From positions 1 through 34,274 of the forward strand of contig JBOGOC010000084.1 of assembly GCA_050747525.1 (NCBI GenBank): 34,274 bases of DNA, in the 5' to 3' direction. Below are positions 7,226 to 16,496 of the stretch, in pieces (position 1 is the first letter of the stretch; each line of letters starts with the position of its first letter). Origin of the DNA: JBOGOC01 sp050747525 (GTDB lineage: Bacteria > Acidobacteriota > Polarisedimenticolia > JACPZX01 > DASXTC01). The translations under genes were made by a program, and so were the position numbers. The notes under the pieces are model-generated. The model worked only from the letters and a program-made list of their open reading frames with translations, was not told where the DNA came from and ran no database searches.

Positions 7226-8890
7226 ATGACCTCCGTCATCCCGCTTGAGATTGTCCCGCTGGGCGGTCTGGGCGAGTTCGGAATGAACATGATGGCCCTG
7301 CGCTACGAGGAGTCCCTCCTCGTGGTGGACGCCGGGCTCATGTTCCCCGAGGAAGGCTTCCTCGGGGTGGACGTCGTGGTCCCCGACATGACCTACCTCG
7401 AGGAGCGCCCCTCCGCCTTGCAGGGGGTCATCCTCACCCACGGCCATGAGGATCACATGGGCGCCCTGCCGCACCTGCTCCAGAAGGTGCGCACTCCGGT
7501 GTACGGCACGCGGCTCACCCTGGGGCTGGCCCGGCACCGGCTCACCGAATACGGCATGGACGGGGAGGCCGATCTGCGCACCGTCACGGCGCGCCAGAGG
7601 GTGCAGGCGGGCCCGTTCGAGATCGAGTTCATCCAGGTGACCCACTCCATCCCCGACTCCATCGCCATGGTGATCCGGACGCCGGTCGGGGCCATCGTGC
7701 ACACTGCCGACTGGAAGATCGATCAGTCCCCGGTGGACGGGCGGGGCTTCGACTTCCGGCGCTTCAGCGAGCTGGGTGACGAGGGTGTGCTGGCGCTGAT
7801 GTCGGACAGCACCAACGCGGCGCGCAAGGGGTTCACGCCGTCGGAGCGCGACGTGGGGCGCGCCCTGGCCCCCATCATGCGCACCTCCTCGGGGCGCGTG
7901 GTGATCACCACCTTTGCCAGCAACATCCATCGCCTGCAGCAGGTGGTGGACATCGCCGCCCGCCAGGGGCGGCGCGTGGCGTTCGTGGGGCGCAGCGTGT
8001 CCGGCAACGTGCGGGTGGCCGAGGAGCTGGGATACATGCGCGTGCCACCGGGCGTGATGATCGAGCCGCGCGACGTCATGAAGCTGCCGAAAGACAAGGT
8101 GGTGCTGATCGCCGGCGGCAGCCAGGGAGAGCCGATGTCGGCCCTCTCCCGCATCGCCCTGGATGACCACAAGGACGTGCGCCTGGATCCTGGGGACCTG
8201 GTGGTGCTGTCGGCGCGGCGCATCCCGGGCAACGAGAAGGCGATCACCCGCCTGATCAACCATCTGTGCCGCCGCGGGGCCAACGTGATGATGGACGACA
8301 CGCCCGGGATCCACGTGTCGGGACACGCCTCGCGCGAGGAGCTCAAGATCATGCTGGCCCTCACCCGGCCGAAGTTCTTCATCCCGGTGCACGGCGACTT
8401 CATGCACCTGTCGCAGCACGCCCAGCTGGCCGAGGATGCCGGCATCCCCAGGGAAAACGTCCTGGTGATTGAGAACGGCGACATCGTCTCGCTCACCCCC
8501 GACAGCGCGCAGGTGCAGGCCAAGGGCGCGCCGGTGGGCTCGGTGTTCATCGACGGCACGCTGGAGGAGGTCGATCAGATCGTCATCCGGGACCGGCAGC
8601 ACATCGCCGAGGACGGCATCGTCATCCCGGTGGTGGCCATCAACAAGCGGTCCGGGACGATCGAGAACACCCCGGAGATCATCAGCCGCGGGTTCGTCTG
8701 GGTGGACAACGAAGAGGAGCTCTTCCAGGAGGCGAGCCGGCTCATCGTGCGCGCCATCGAGTCGTGCTCCGTGGAGGAACGCAGCGACTGGGGGTTCATG
8801 AAGACCAAGGTGCACGGCGAGCTGAAGCGCTACTTCCGCAAGAAGACCCAGAGGCGCCCCATGATCATCCCGGTCATCCTGGAGGTGTGA
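7226..8890 (+). CDS. rnj: Ribonuclease J
   Basis: A 554-residue beta-CASP metallo-beta-lactamase RNase, typical length. The metal site HGHEDH is at about 72-77. SDSTNA follows at about 192-197, and the beta-CASP region holds HVSGHAS and PVHGDFMHL, which carry further metal and phosphate ligands. RNase J performs 5'-to-3' exonuclease and endonuclease steps in mRNA decay and rRNA processing. Its presence fits an RNase-J-based system, but absence of RNase E cannot be judged from this window. The stop TGA overlaps the ftsK start by one base (TGATG), so the two are translationally coupled. Confidence 0.96.
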   Translation: MTSVIPLEIVPLGGLGEFGMNMMALRYEESLLVVDAGLMFPEEGFLGVDVVVPDMTYLEERPSALQGVILTHGHEDHMGALPHLLQKVRTPVYGTRLTLGLARHRLTEYGMDGEADLRTVTARQRVQAGPFEIEFIQVTHSIPDSIAMVIRTPVGAIVHTADWKIDQSPVDGRGFDFRRFSELGDEGVLALMSDSTNAARKGFTPSERDVGRALAPIMRTSSGRVVITTFASNIHRLQQVVDIAARQGRRVAFVGRSVSGNVRVAEELGYMRVPPGVMIEPRDVMKLPKDKVVLIAGGSQGEPMSALSRIALDDHKDVRLDPGDLVVLSARRIPGNEKAITRLINHLCRRGANVMMDDTPGIHVSGHASREELKIMLALTRPKFFIPVHGDFMHLSQHAQLAEDAGIPRENVLVIENGDIVSLTPDSAQVQAKGAPVGSVFIDGTLEEVDQIVIRDRQHIAEDGIVIPVVAINKRSGTIENTPEIISRGFVWVDNEEELFQEASRLIVRAIESCSVEERSDWGFMKTKVHGELKRYFRKKTQRRPMIIPVILEV

Positions 8891-11217
8891 TGAAAGCTGC
8901 TGCCCGCAAGGGGTTCGTCCTGCCGCGAGCCGGTGAGGTGGCGGGGATGGTGTTGCTGTTCGGGGCCGTCCTGCTGGCGATGGCGCTGGTCTCCTGGCGT
9001 CCAGGCGACGTGTCGTGGCTGGCGCGCGACTCCTCGCGCACGGTGTCGCGCAACCTCGTGGGGCCGTTCGGCGCCACGGTGGCCGACGTGTGCTTCCAGC
9101 TCTTCGGCGTGGCTTCGTACTTCCTGCTGGTCCCGCTCGCCTCGTCGGGGTGGCGCCGGCTCTTCAGCCGTCCCGGCGGCGGGCTGGCGGTGGCCGTGTT
9201 CGGCCACGGGGGGATCTTCGCAGGGATGCTCTGCCTCCTGGCGCTGATGGTGGGCGACGTCACCGTGGGCGGCGAGCAGGTGGCGGCCGGCGGGATCGTG
9301 GGGGGGTTCGTGGCCGGCGCGATGACCGGCCTGCTCAACACGGCCGGCGCGGTGGTGATGTCGGTGGCCTTCATGGCTCTTGGCGCCACGCTGGCCACGC
9401 ACATCTCCTTCGGCACCCTGATCCACGCTCTGTGGGGCGCCGTGAGGGAAGGGCTGCGCCGGGTGCGCACCGCCTGGACCCACCGGCGCGAGACGCGCCG
9501 CAAGGACAAGCTCCGCGAGCAGATCGTGGCCAGACACTCGCGCCGCGAGCAGGACCGCCAGGCGGATGCCAAAGCGCCCCGCAGCGCGAGGGACAAGAAG
9601 GACGAGGACGACGATGCGGAGGTGGTGCAGGCGGTGGTGATGAACGGCAAGGGGGCTCCCGCGGCGGCTCGCGCCGCTCTGGCGTCGTCTCCCGCCATGG
9701 TCCGACCCCGTCCGGCGAAGCAGGCGGCCCAGACTCCCCTTCCCCTCGACACGCCGCAGCGCGACTTCGTGCTGCCTCCCCTGTCCTTGCTGCAGTCCGG
9801 CCAGGGCGCGGCCGCGGTGGACGATCAGGAGCTGTACGCCAAGGCCAAGGTGCTCACCGAGAAGTGCCGCGAGTTCGGCGTGCAGGGAGCGGTGGTGGAA
9901 ATCCACCCCGGGCCCGTGGTGACCACTTTCGAGTTCAAGCCGGAGGCCGGGATCAAGTACAGCAAGATCACCGGGCTGGTGGACGACCTGTGCCTGGCGC
10001 TGCAGGCCGAATCGGTGCGCATCGATCGCATCTCGGGCAAGTCCACGGTAGGGATCGAGGTGCCCAACAAGGTGCGCGAGACGATCTTCCTGCGCGAGAT
10101 GCTGGAGTCCGAGAAGTTCGTCAAAAGCGGCTCCAAGCTCTCGCTCGCGGTGGGCAAGCGCATCGACGGCGAGGTCTACATCGCCGACCTGGCGCGCATG
10201 CCCCACCTGCTCATCGCGGGGGCCACCGGCGCCGGCAAGTCGGTCTGCCTCAACGCCCTGATCGCCAGCATGCTGTACCGAGCCACCCCCGACGAGGTGA
10301 AGTTCATCTTCATCGACACCAAGAGGCTGGAGCTGGGGATCTACGACGAGATTCCGCACCTGCTCACGCCGGTGGTGACCGATCCCAAGAAGGCGGCCAA
10401 CGCCCTGCGCTGGGCCTGCCTGGAGATGGAGCGGCGCTACAAGATGCTGGCCGACTACGGCGTGCGCAGCATCGATCAGTTCAACAGCCTCATCCGGGGA
10501 GGCAAGGGGCGCGAGCGCAATCCCGACGCCACCCCCGAGCAGCTCAAGCCCATCCCCTACATCGTCGTGGTGGTGGACGAGCTGGCCGATCTGATGATCA
10601 CCTCGGGGGCCGACGTCGAGGAGGGGATCACCCGCCTGGCGCAGATGGCGCGCGCCGTGGGCATTCATCTCATCCTGTCGACCCAGCGCCCCTCGGTGGA
10701 CGTGATCACCGGCGTCATCAAGGCCAACTTCCCGTCGCGCATCGCCTTCCGCGTCTCCTCCAAGGTGGACTCGCGCACCATCCTGGACAGCAACGGCGCC
10801 CAGCAGCTGCTGGGCAACGGCGACATGCTGTTCATGCCTCCCGGCTCGTCGCGCCTGCTGCGGCTGCACGGCTCGTACATGAGCGAGATCGAGTCGGCGG
10901 CGCTGGTGGACTACCTCAAGAAGGCGGCCCGCCCCGTGTACGACGAGACGGTGACCAAGGACCTGACCAAGGAGCGCGCCCTCCTCGAGGAAGAAGAGGA
11001 CGAGATGTTCAACGACGCGGTGCGTTGCGTGCTGGAGACCGGCGTGGCCTCGACCTCGCACCTGCAGCGTCGTCTGCGGCTCGGCTACGCGCGCGCCGCG
11101 CGGCTGGTCGACATGATGGAGGCGCGCGGCATCGTGGGCCCGCCCGACGGCAGCAAGCAGCGCGAGATCCTCGTCCAGCGGGACTTCCTGCGCACACTGG
11201 AGGAGGCCCAGAGCTGA
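8890..11217 (+). CDS. ftsK: DNA translocase FtsK/SpoIIIE
   Basis: A 775-residue FtsK. Four likely membrane segments occupy the first 180 residues. A charged linker follows (about 185-310), then the alpha domain, the motor with Walker A GATGAGKS (about 444-451) and Walker B VVVVDELADLM (about 559-569), and a C-terminal winged-helix gamma domain (about 710-775), which in the family reads the orienting KOPS/SRS sequences. It pumps chromosome ends through the division septum. The ATG at 8890 has GGAGG four bases upstream and overlaps the RNase J stop. The open frame extends further upstream inside the RNase J gene, but that part has no matching features. Confidence 0.96.
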   Translation: MKAAARKGFVLPRAGEVAGMVLLFGAVLLAMALVSWRPGDVSWLARDSSRTVSRNLVGPFGATVADVCFQLFGVASYFLLVPLASSGWRRLFSRPGGGLAVAVFGHGGIFAGMLCLLALMVGDVTVGGEQVAAGGIVGGFVAGAMTGLLNTAGAVVMSVAFMALGATLATHISFGTLIHALWGAVREGLRRVRTAWTHRRETRRKDKLREQIVARHSRREQDRQADAKAPRSARDKKDEDDDAEVVQAVVMNGKGAPAAARAALASSPAMVRPRPAKQAAQTPLPLDTPQRDFVLPPLSLLQSGQGAAAVDDQELYAKAKVLTEKCREFGVQGAVVEIHPGPVVTTFEFKPEAGIKYSKITGLVDDLCLALQAESVRIDRISGKSTVGIEVPNKVRETIFLREMLESEKFVKSGSKLSLAVGKRIDGEVYIADLARMPHLLIAGATGAGKSVCLNALIASMLYRATPDEVKFIFIDTKRLELGIYDEIPHLLTPVVTDPKKAANALRWACLEMERRYKMLADYGVRSIDQFNSLIRGGKGRERNPDATPEQLKPIPYIVVVVDELADLMITSGADVEEGITRLAQMARAVGIHLILSTQRPSVDVITGVIKANFPSRIAFRVSSKVDSRTILDSNGAQQLLGNGDMLFMPPGSSRLLRLHGSYMSEIESAALVDYLKKAARPVYDETVTKDLTKERALLEEEEDEMFNDAVRCVLETGVASTSHLQRRLRLGYARAARLVDMMEARGIVGPPDGSKQREILVQRDFLRTLEEAQS

Positions 11218-12899
11218 TCCTGGCTTCCCGCCTCGCCCTGCCGGCCGCCCTCGTCCTGCTGGCCGCGATGGCGGCCCAGATGCTGACGGCCCTGCCGCAT
11301 GCCGCCGCGGTGGTGGACGAGCCGGCCCACCTGACCGCCGGCCTGCTGGCGGCGGCCCAGGGGGACCTGACAGTCAACCGCGAGCATCCCCCCCTGGTGA
11401 AGGTGCTGGCGGCCCTCTCGGCCTCCTCGCTGTCTCCCGTGCTCCCCCCCGAGCCCGAGGGGATTCCCCGCGCGAGCAGCGATTTCGCATTCGCGTACGC
11501 GCGCGACGTGCTGTACAAGGCCAACGACGCCGACCGCCTGCTGCAGCGGGCCCGCCTCCCCATCGTGGCGCTCACCCTGCTGGCCGGCCTGGTGCTCTTC
11601 CTGTGGGGCCGGGCCCTGGCGGGGCCCTGGCCCGCGGTGGCCGCCCTGGCCCTGTTCGCGTTCGAGCCTAACCTTTTGGCGCATGGGCGGCTGGTCACCA
11701 CCGACATGGGAGCGGCCCTCTTCTCGCTGGCGACGCTGGCCTGCATGGAGCACGCCCAGCGCACCCAAGGCCGCCTGGGCCCGTGGGACGTGGCGGCCGG
11801 AGTGTCTCTCGGGCTCGCACTGCTGACCCGCTTCTCCAGTGTTCTCCTGCTTCCGGTGATGGGAGCCTGCCTGCTGGCGGATCGCAACCGGGATGCCGCA
11901 AGCCGCTGGACCGGTGCGCTGGTGTGCATGGCCACGGCGCTGGTCGTCCTGCAAGCAGGCTACGTGGCGACAGGGGGCGTGCAGACGGCCTCCCTGTTTC
12001 CTCTCGCGGCGTCGGCCACCGGAGAGCCGCTCCGCACGCAGCCCATGGCCGGGCTGGAGGCCGGCCACGTGACGCGATGGCTCCCCCTGCCGGTGCCGCG
12101 TCTGTGGCTCGAGGGGCTCGACCTGGCGCGGTGGAAGAACGCGAACGTGGAAGGGCCCACCTACCTCGACGGCGCGATGTCGCGCGACGGATGGTGGTCC
12201 TGGTTCGTGATGGCGCTCGCCATGAAGGGGACCCTGCCGTTTCTCGTGATGTCCGCCGCGGGACTGATCTGGCTCTCGTTCGCGGGGCCCCGCCTCCATG
12301 CGACCCGCGTCTGGGCCGGGCTCCCTGCGGTGGCGCTTCTGGCCCTCACCACGGCGCTCACCCGGGCTCAGATCGGCCTGCGCTACGTCCTGCCCGTCAT
12401 TCCGCTGCTGTGCCTCTGCGCCATGGCGCCGCTGGCCGCCCCGGGCCGGCGCCCCGTGCGCGCCCTGCTGGCCGTGGCCCTGATCGCCTGGCATGCCGTG
12501 GCGGCGCTGAGCATCCATCCGTACCACCTGGCCTACTTCAACGAGGCGGCCGGCGGCCCGCAGGCGGGTCCCCGGCGCCTGGTCGACTCCAACCTGGACT
12601 GGGGGCAGGACCTGGTGGGCCTGGCGGCCTTCCTCGAAAAGCGGGACATCCCCCGCGTGAACCTGTACTACTTCGGCACGGCCGACCCGGACTACCACGG
12701 CATCGCCCGGGCCCCCGCGCCCGAGGCCGGATGGTACGCCGTGAGCGCGACGCACCTGGCCGGCGTCTACCTGCCCGATCCCGACTATCTCGCCTCCTTC
12801 CGGACGCTGCGCCCGGACGCCGACATCGGGCACTCCATCCTGCTCTACCGTCTCGACCATGTCCCCGAGCGCCTGACAAAGCCACTTCGACGACCTTAG
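11214..12899 (+). CDS. GT-C family glycosyltransferase (PMT/ArnT-like)
   Basis: A multi-spanning membrane protein of about 560 residues. After a first membrane segment comes AVVDEPAHLTAG (the D-E pair expected of GT-C catalytic loops, about residues 35-36) and EHPPLVK, both typical of PMT/ArnT-like enzymes that move sugars from polyprenyl-phosphate donors on the outer membrane face. About 9-10 further helices follow, then a soluble C-terminal part starting DSNLDWGQDL. The start is unclear: no ATG, GTG or TTG precedes the first helix. CTG at 11214, overlapping the ftsK stop and 7 nt after AGGAGG, is my choice. ATG at 11268 would cut into the first helix. Acceptor and sugar are unknown. Confidence 0.85.
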   Translation: MILASRLALPAALVLLAAMAAQMLTALPHAAAVVDEPAHLTAGLLAAAQGDLTVNREHPPLVKVLAALSASSLSPVLPPEPEGIPRASSDFAFAYARDVLYKANDADRLLQRARLPIVALTLLAGLVLFLWGRALAGPWPAVAALALFAFEPNLLAHGRLVTTDMGAALFSLATLACMEHAQRTQGRLGPWDVAAGVSLGLALLTRFSSVLLLPVMGACLLADRNRDAASRWTGALVCMATALVVLQAGYVATGGVQTASLFPLAASATGEPLRTQPMAGLEAGHVTRWLPLPVPRLWLEGLDLARWKNANVEGPTYLDGAMSRDGWWSWFVMALAMKGTLPFLVMSAAGLIWLSFAGPRLHATRVWAGLPAVALLALTTALTRAQIGLRYVLPVIPLLCLCAMAPLAAPGRRPVRALLAVALIAWHAVAALSIHPYHLAYFNEAAGGPQAGPRRLVDSNLDWGQDLVGLAAFLEKRDIPRVNLYYFGTADPDYHGIARAPAPEAGWYAVSATHLAGVYLPDPDYLASFRTLRPDADIGHSILLYRLDHVPERLTKPLRRP

Positions 12900-13010
12900 C
12901 CGACAATGGCCGACAGACGTCACTTCCTTGCCTCGCGGTCCGCCAGGCACGACATTCCGGCCGTCCGGCGGCGCCACGGGGCGTGCGGCCGGGGGAGGGC
13001 GCCACCGTCC

Positions 13011-13691
13011 ATGTACAAGATCCTGCTGGCCGATGACGTGAAGCTCACCCTCGCCTCCGAGAAGGCCTACCTCGAGGGGCGCAATCTCAAGGTCTTCGCC
13101 ACGACATCTCCCGCCGAAGCACGCGAGCTGGCCGGCGTGGTGCAGCCCGACCTGGTCGTGCTCGACTACGAGATGCCCGAGATGGACGGCGCCGAGGTGT
13201 GCCGCCAGCTCAAGGAGAGCGCGCAGACGGCGCACATACCCGTCCTCATCCTGAGCATGCGCGACGACGAACAGACCATCCAGCGATGCACCCAGGCGGG
13301 CGCCTCGGCGTTCATCCGAAAGGCCGACGGCCGCGAGGCGCTGCTGGAAGGGGTGGCCCGCACTCTGGGAGTCCCCCGCCGGCGGCACGTGCGGGTCCCC
13401 TGCTCGTTCACGGTAGGGATCGTGGACGACGGACGCGTCTTCAACGGGCAGGTGGAGAACATCAGCGAGAGCGGGATGTTCCTGATGGCCGAGCACCGCT
13501 TCACGCAGGGGATGGCCCTGCGGCTCAAGGTGATTCTGCCTGGGGTGGAGAAGGAAGTGAGCCTGCTGGGCGAGATCGTCCGCAGCGAGGAGCTGACCGG
13601 CGGCCAGCACGGCTACGGCCTTCAGTTCCTCGAGATCTCGGACGACGCCTCGCGCGAAGGGCTTCGCCAGTTCCTCGACAACAGCATCTAG
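13011..13691 (+). CDS. Response regulator with REC and PilZ domains
   Basis: A 226-residue two-domain protein. The receiver domain (1-about 118) has the acidic pair D8-D9, phospho-acceptor D52 (VLDYEMPEMDG) and conserved K104. The PilZ domain (about 121-226) has the c-di-GMP signature RRRHVRV (123-129) and NISESG (150-155), so it should bind c-di-GMP. The protein would combine phosphorelay input with second-messenger binding. Its targets are often motility or exopolysaccharide, which is inference here. The ATG at 13011 gives the normal receiver start; an upstream ATG at 12906 only adds a basic, low-complexity stretch. No cognate kinase is adjacent. Confidence 0.9.
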   Translation: MYKILLADDVKLTLASEKAYLEGRNLKVFATTSPAEARELAGVVQPDLVVLDYEMPEMDGAEVCRQLKESAQTAHIPVLILSMRDDEQTIQRCTQAGASAFIRKADGREALLEGVARTLGVPRRRHVRVPCSFTVGIVDDGRVFNGQVENISESGMFLMAEHRFTQGMALRLKVILPGVEKEVSLLGEIVRSEELTGGQHGYGLQFLEISDDASREGLRQFLDNSI

Positions 13692-13749
13692 ACGGCGATC
13701 TCACCCTTCCGTGGTAGGATGGCGCACCCCCTCCGGTCAGGGAGTGTGC

Positions 13750-15666
13750 GTGATCCGAAGCGCTCGTGCCGTTCCGCTGGTGGTAGCGCTCCTGTTCCTC
13801 GCCCCGCGCCCCGTGCGAGGGGCCTGCACGCAGTCCGTCCTCCCGGTCTTCCAGTGCGGCTTCGCCAGCTGGTTCCTGCCTCCGCCCGGCGGGTCGGGGG
13901 CCGTGAGCGCCGTCTGGTGGCAGCTCGGCTACGGCAACGGGGACGTCAGCAACGGCGCGGGGACGCCGGCCGACGAAGAAGGGACCGGCATGGCTCCGGC
14001 CGGAGTCTTCAGCGGCAACGACAGCGGCCTCAACGTCCCGTTCCTGTCGCTGGCCGACGACCAGCTTCCTCAGTACGCGCCCCAGATCCCGGACGGTTCG
14101 CTCTGCATGGGCTACTCCACCTGGGCCGACACCGGCGTGGACGGGTGCGCCGACGTTCCACGCACCACCTCGGTCAACGACAACGACAATCTGCTCAACC
14201 CCTATTGGGGTATCCCCTACGGACCGTGTCCGTCGCCGCCGCTCTGCGCCCCTCCCTACTACACCACCGCGTACCAGCTCGACTACCCGATCGCGGTTCT
14301 GCTGCGCGAGACGACCAACCGGTACTTCGCGCTGGTGTTCGTGGCGAGCCGATCGCGGGGCCACGACGGCACCGACGTCTCCGAAGGGCTCTACGATCTC
14401 TCGGAGGTGACCAACGGCGCGCCCAACCCGGTCTTCCCGGCACGAAGCAACGTCATCTTCTGGCAGCCGGTCCCCCTCCCCTCCGTCACCGGCGTCACCG
14501 GGGACCCCGGCCCTCCGTGGAACGTCTCGCTCTCGTGGCTCAACGTGAAGTTGGTGCACGACGCCTCCACCCGCCCCAACGCGCGCCTGGTGGGCGCGGG
14601 CCTGGCCGGCGGTGTGGGGGTGACGGAGCAGGGCAGCCTCGTCCGGTACCGAATCGAGACGGCCCCGCTCGCTCCCGGCGATCCCAACGCGCAGACCCTG
14701 ACCTGGACCCCCGGGGCCACTTTCGCCGCGCCGGCGGGAGTCGACGTCACGGCACAGATCCAGATCGCGGGGCGCACGGCGGTGCGTGTGCGCACGCTGC
14801 TGGGGAAGACCCCCCGCACCACGGCCACCTCCCTGTCCGCCTGCCGCGCCGGAGCGTGCGGTGACCTGGGCTTCGAGGCCACGCGTTGCGGCGCGGCCGG
14901 GTGTCCCGGGCCTCCTCCCTTCTCCGTGGTGGACATCGGGTGCGCGGATCAGGACGACGACGGATACACAGCCTGCGAGGAGTGCCTCGACACCTCCGCC
15001 GCGGTTCATCCGGGAGCGCCGCAGCTCTGCGACGGGCTGAACAACGACTGCAACGCTCCGGGCTGGCCCTCGACGGCGGGGACCAACGAGGCCGACGACG
15101 ACCTGGACGGCGTCTCGGAATGCCAGGGCGACTGCGCCGACGACAACCCCGCGAGGCGCCCCGGTCTCGCCGAGACCTGCAACGCCATCGACGACGACTG
15201 CGACGGCGTGGTCGACGAGACCGCCGCAGGGGTGGACAGCGACGCGGACGGCGTCCGCAACGCCTGCGACAACTGCGTCTCCGACGCCAACCCCGGCCAG
15301 GAGGACCGCGACACCGACGGGCAGGGGGACGAATGCGACCTGAACGACGGGCTGATCCTGATCACGTTCGCCAACGCCACGCAGGTGCGCTACCAGCTGG
15401 AGTCGGGCTACGACACCTACAACATCTATCGCGGCAACGTGGCCGTGATGGCGCAGTCGGGCGTGTACACGCAGGATCCCGCGGTGGTCCCTCTGGCCAC
15501 GCGATTCTGCGGCCAGACCGGGGGACTGCTCACCGATGCCGTCGTCCCCCCCGTCGGATCCATCGTCTTCCACATGACCACGGGAAAGACGGCGGGAGGG
15601 ACCGAGAGCGGCCTGGGAACCACGAGCGGCGGCGCGCCGCGCCCCAACACGCTCCCCTGCCCCTGA
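13750..15666 (+). CDS. Secreted protein with MopE-type metal-binding and thrombospondin-3-like repeats
   Basis: A 638-residue exported protein. The GTG at 13750 has AGGGAG five bases upstream and gives a clean signal peptide ending near VRGA before the first Cys. A long N-terminal region of unknown function is followed (about 400-540) by aspartate- and cysteine-rich calcium-type repeats: DQDDDGYTACEECLD, a CDGLNNDCN unit, CNAIDDDCDGVVDE and DSDADGVRNACDNC, the pattern of the MopE metal-binding motif and TSP3 repeats. A C-terminal beta-rich part ends with PNTLPCP. The N-terminal region is clearly homologous to the partial protein at the right edge of the window. It probably acts outside the cell or on its surface. 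Its stop lies 3 bases from that of the converging acyltransferase gene. Confidence 0.87.
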   Translation: MIRSARAVPLVVALLFLAPRPVRGACTQSVLPVFQCGFASWFLPPPGGSGAVSAVWWQLGYGNGDVSNGAGTPADEEGTGMAPAGVFSGNDSGLNVPFLSLADDQLPQYAPQIPDGSLCMGYSTWADTGVDGCADVPRTTSVNDNDNLLNPYWGIPYGPCPSPPLCAPPYYTTAYQLDYPIAVLLRETTNRYFALVFVASRSRGHDGTDVSEGLYDLSEVTNGAPNPVFPARSNVIFWQPVPLPSVTGVTGDPGPPWNVSLSWLNVKLVHDASTRPNARLVGAGLAGGVGVTEQGSLVRYRIETAPLAPGDPNAQTLTWTPGATFAAPAGVDVTAQIQIAGRTAVRVRTLLGKTPRTTATSLSACRAGACGDLGFEATRCGAAGCPGPPPFSVVDIGCADQDDDGYTACEECLDTSAAVHPGAPQLCDGLNNDCNAPGWPSTAGTNEADDDLDGVSECQGDCADDNPARRPGLAETCNAIDDDCDGVVDETAAGVDSDADGVRNACDNCVSDANPGQEDRDTDGQGDECDLNDGLILITFANATQVRYQLESGYDTYNIYRGNVAVMAQSGVYTQDPAVVPLATRFCGQTGGLLTDAVVPPVGSIVFHMTTGKTAGGTESGLGTTSGGAPRPNTLPCP

Positions 15667-15669
15667 GCG

Positions 15670-16452
15670 TCAGTCGCGCTTCTTGACCTTCACGGTCTTG
15701 GCCGGGATCCCGACGTTGATGTGATGGTCGGGCACGTCGCGCGTCACCACCCCCACGGTCCCCACCATGGCGTCGCGCCCCACCTTCATCCCCGACAGCA
15801 CCACCGCGTGAAACGTCAGACGCGCTCCGTCGCCGATCTCCGTGCGCCCCAGCGAGACGTCGTTGATGTCCAGGATGTCGTGGGCGTGGGAATAGATGTT
15901 CACGTAGTCCGACATCGAGACGCTGCTGCCGATGATCACCTCGCCCCGGTCGTCGACGAAGACCTCGCGGTGGAACACCGTGTTGCTGCCGCAGGTGATG
16001 TTGTAGCCGAAGGAAAACTCCACGTTGCGGAAGAACTTCACGTTCTCGCCGCACGCCCGGAAGATGCGCTTCGCAAGCATGGCCCGCACCAGGAACCCCA
16101 GGTGGTCGTTGTGTCCCATCGGCGACCGGTCGAACATGATCCAGAACCACATCAGCGGCTTGTTGCGGTAGAAACGGTGCGGGTCCACCTCGGCGTAGTA
16201 CTCCGATTCCAGCGTGACGTTGCGCGGATCGCAGCAGGCCACGCTCGTCTTGACCGAGAGCGGCACCGACGGGTCTCGCATCATCGCGTCGTAGGAGGCC
16301 TGCGGGCCGTGATAGAGGGACACCAGCGTGTCGCGCACCACCACGTCGTTGTCCAGAGTCGGGTCGTCCAGGCGGCGGGCCAGATCGTCGACGAAGCGCC
16401 GGTACAGCTCGTCCACGGCGGGAGCGGGCAGCATCACGATGCGCGAGGCCAT
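15670..16452 (-). CDS. Hexapeptide-repeat acyltransferase (acetyltransferase-like)
   Basis: A 260-residue protein. The first 130 residues, with a W-rich stretch (PLMWFWIMFDR), match nothing I recognise. The C-terminal half is a left-handed beta-helix of hexapeptide repeats (about 137-250), with a histidine motif NIYSHAHD (about 189-196) in the position of the catalytic His of maltose/galactoside O-acetyltransferases. The end VGIPAKTVK is the typical closing turn (xGxPAKxxK). It probably acylates a sugar or a sugar-nucleotide. It is divergent from a GT-C gene, which fits a role in surface glycan modification. A TATCAT box lies 9 nt upstream of its ATG, so the mRNA may be leaderless. Confidence 0.85.
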   Translation of the reverse strand: MASRIVMLPAPAVDELYRRFVDDLARRLDDPTLDNDVVVRDTLVSLYHGPQASYDAMMRDPSVPLSVKTSVACCDPRNVTLESEYYAEVDPHRFYRNKPLMWFWIMFDRSPMGHNDHLGFLVRAMLAKRIFRACGENVKFFRNVEFSFGYNITCGSNTVFHREVFVDDRGEVIIGSSVSMSDYVNIYSHAHDILDINDVSLGRTEIGDGARLTFHAVVLSGMKVGRDAMVGTVGVVTRDVPDHHINVGIPAKTVKVKKRD

Positions 16453-16461
16453 AGGAAGGTG

Positions 16462-16467
16462 ATGATA
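16462..16467 (-). promoter_or_regulatory. Extended -10 box 9 nt before the acyltransferase start
   Basis: On the minus strand the sequence is TGATATCAT: TATCAT (5 of 6) with the extended TGn. Nine bases separate it from the ATG, too few for an untranslated leader with a ribosome-binding site, so transcription would start at or next to the ATG. Confidence 0.5.
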
Positions 16468-16482
16468 TCACGGCGGATCTCC

Positions 16483-16488
16483 TATAAT
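16483..16488 (+). promoter_or_regulatory. Consensus -10 box 8 nt before the GT-C/TPR gene start
   Basis: A perfect TATAAT lies 8 nt before the ATG at 16497, which places the expected start of the RNA at the start codon. No ribosome-binding site exists in between. The 17-nt upstream hexamer is not a recognisable -35. Confidence 0.55.
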
Positions 16489-16496
16489 CCCCGCGC

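Noticed and set aside
8764..8889. Upstream extension of the ftsK frame
   Set aside because: It overlaps RNase J and lacks any FtsK feature; the ATG at 8890 has a good ribosome-binding site and the family-typical start.
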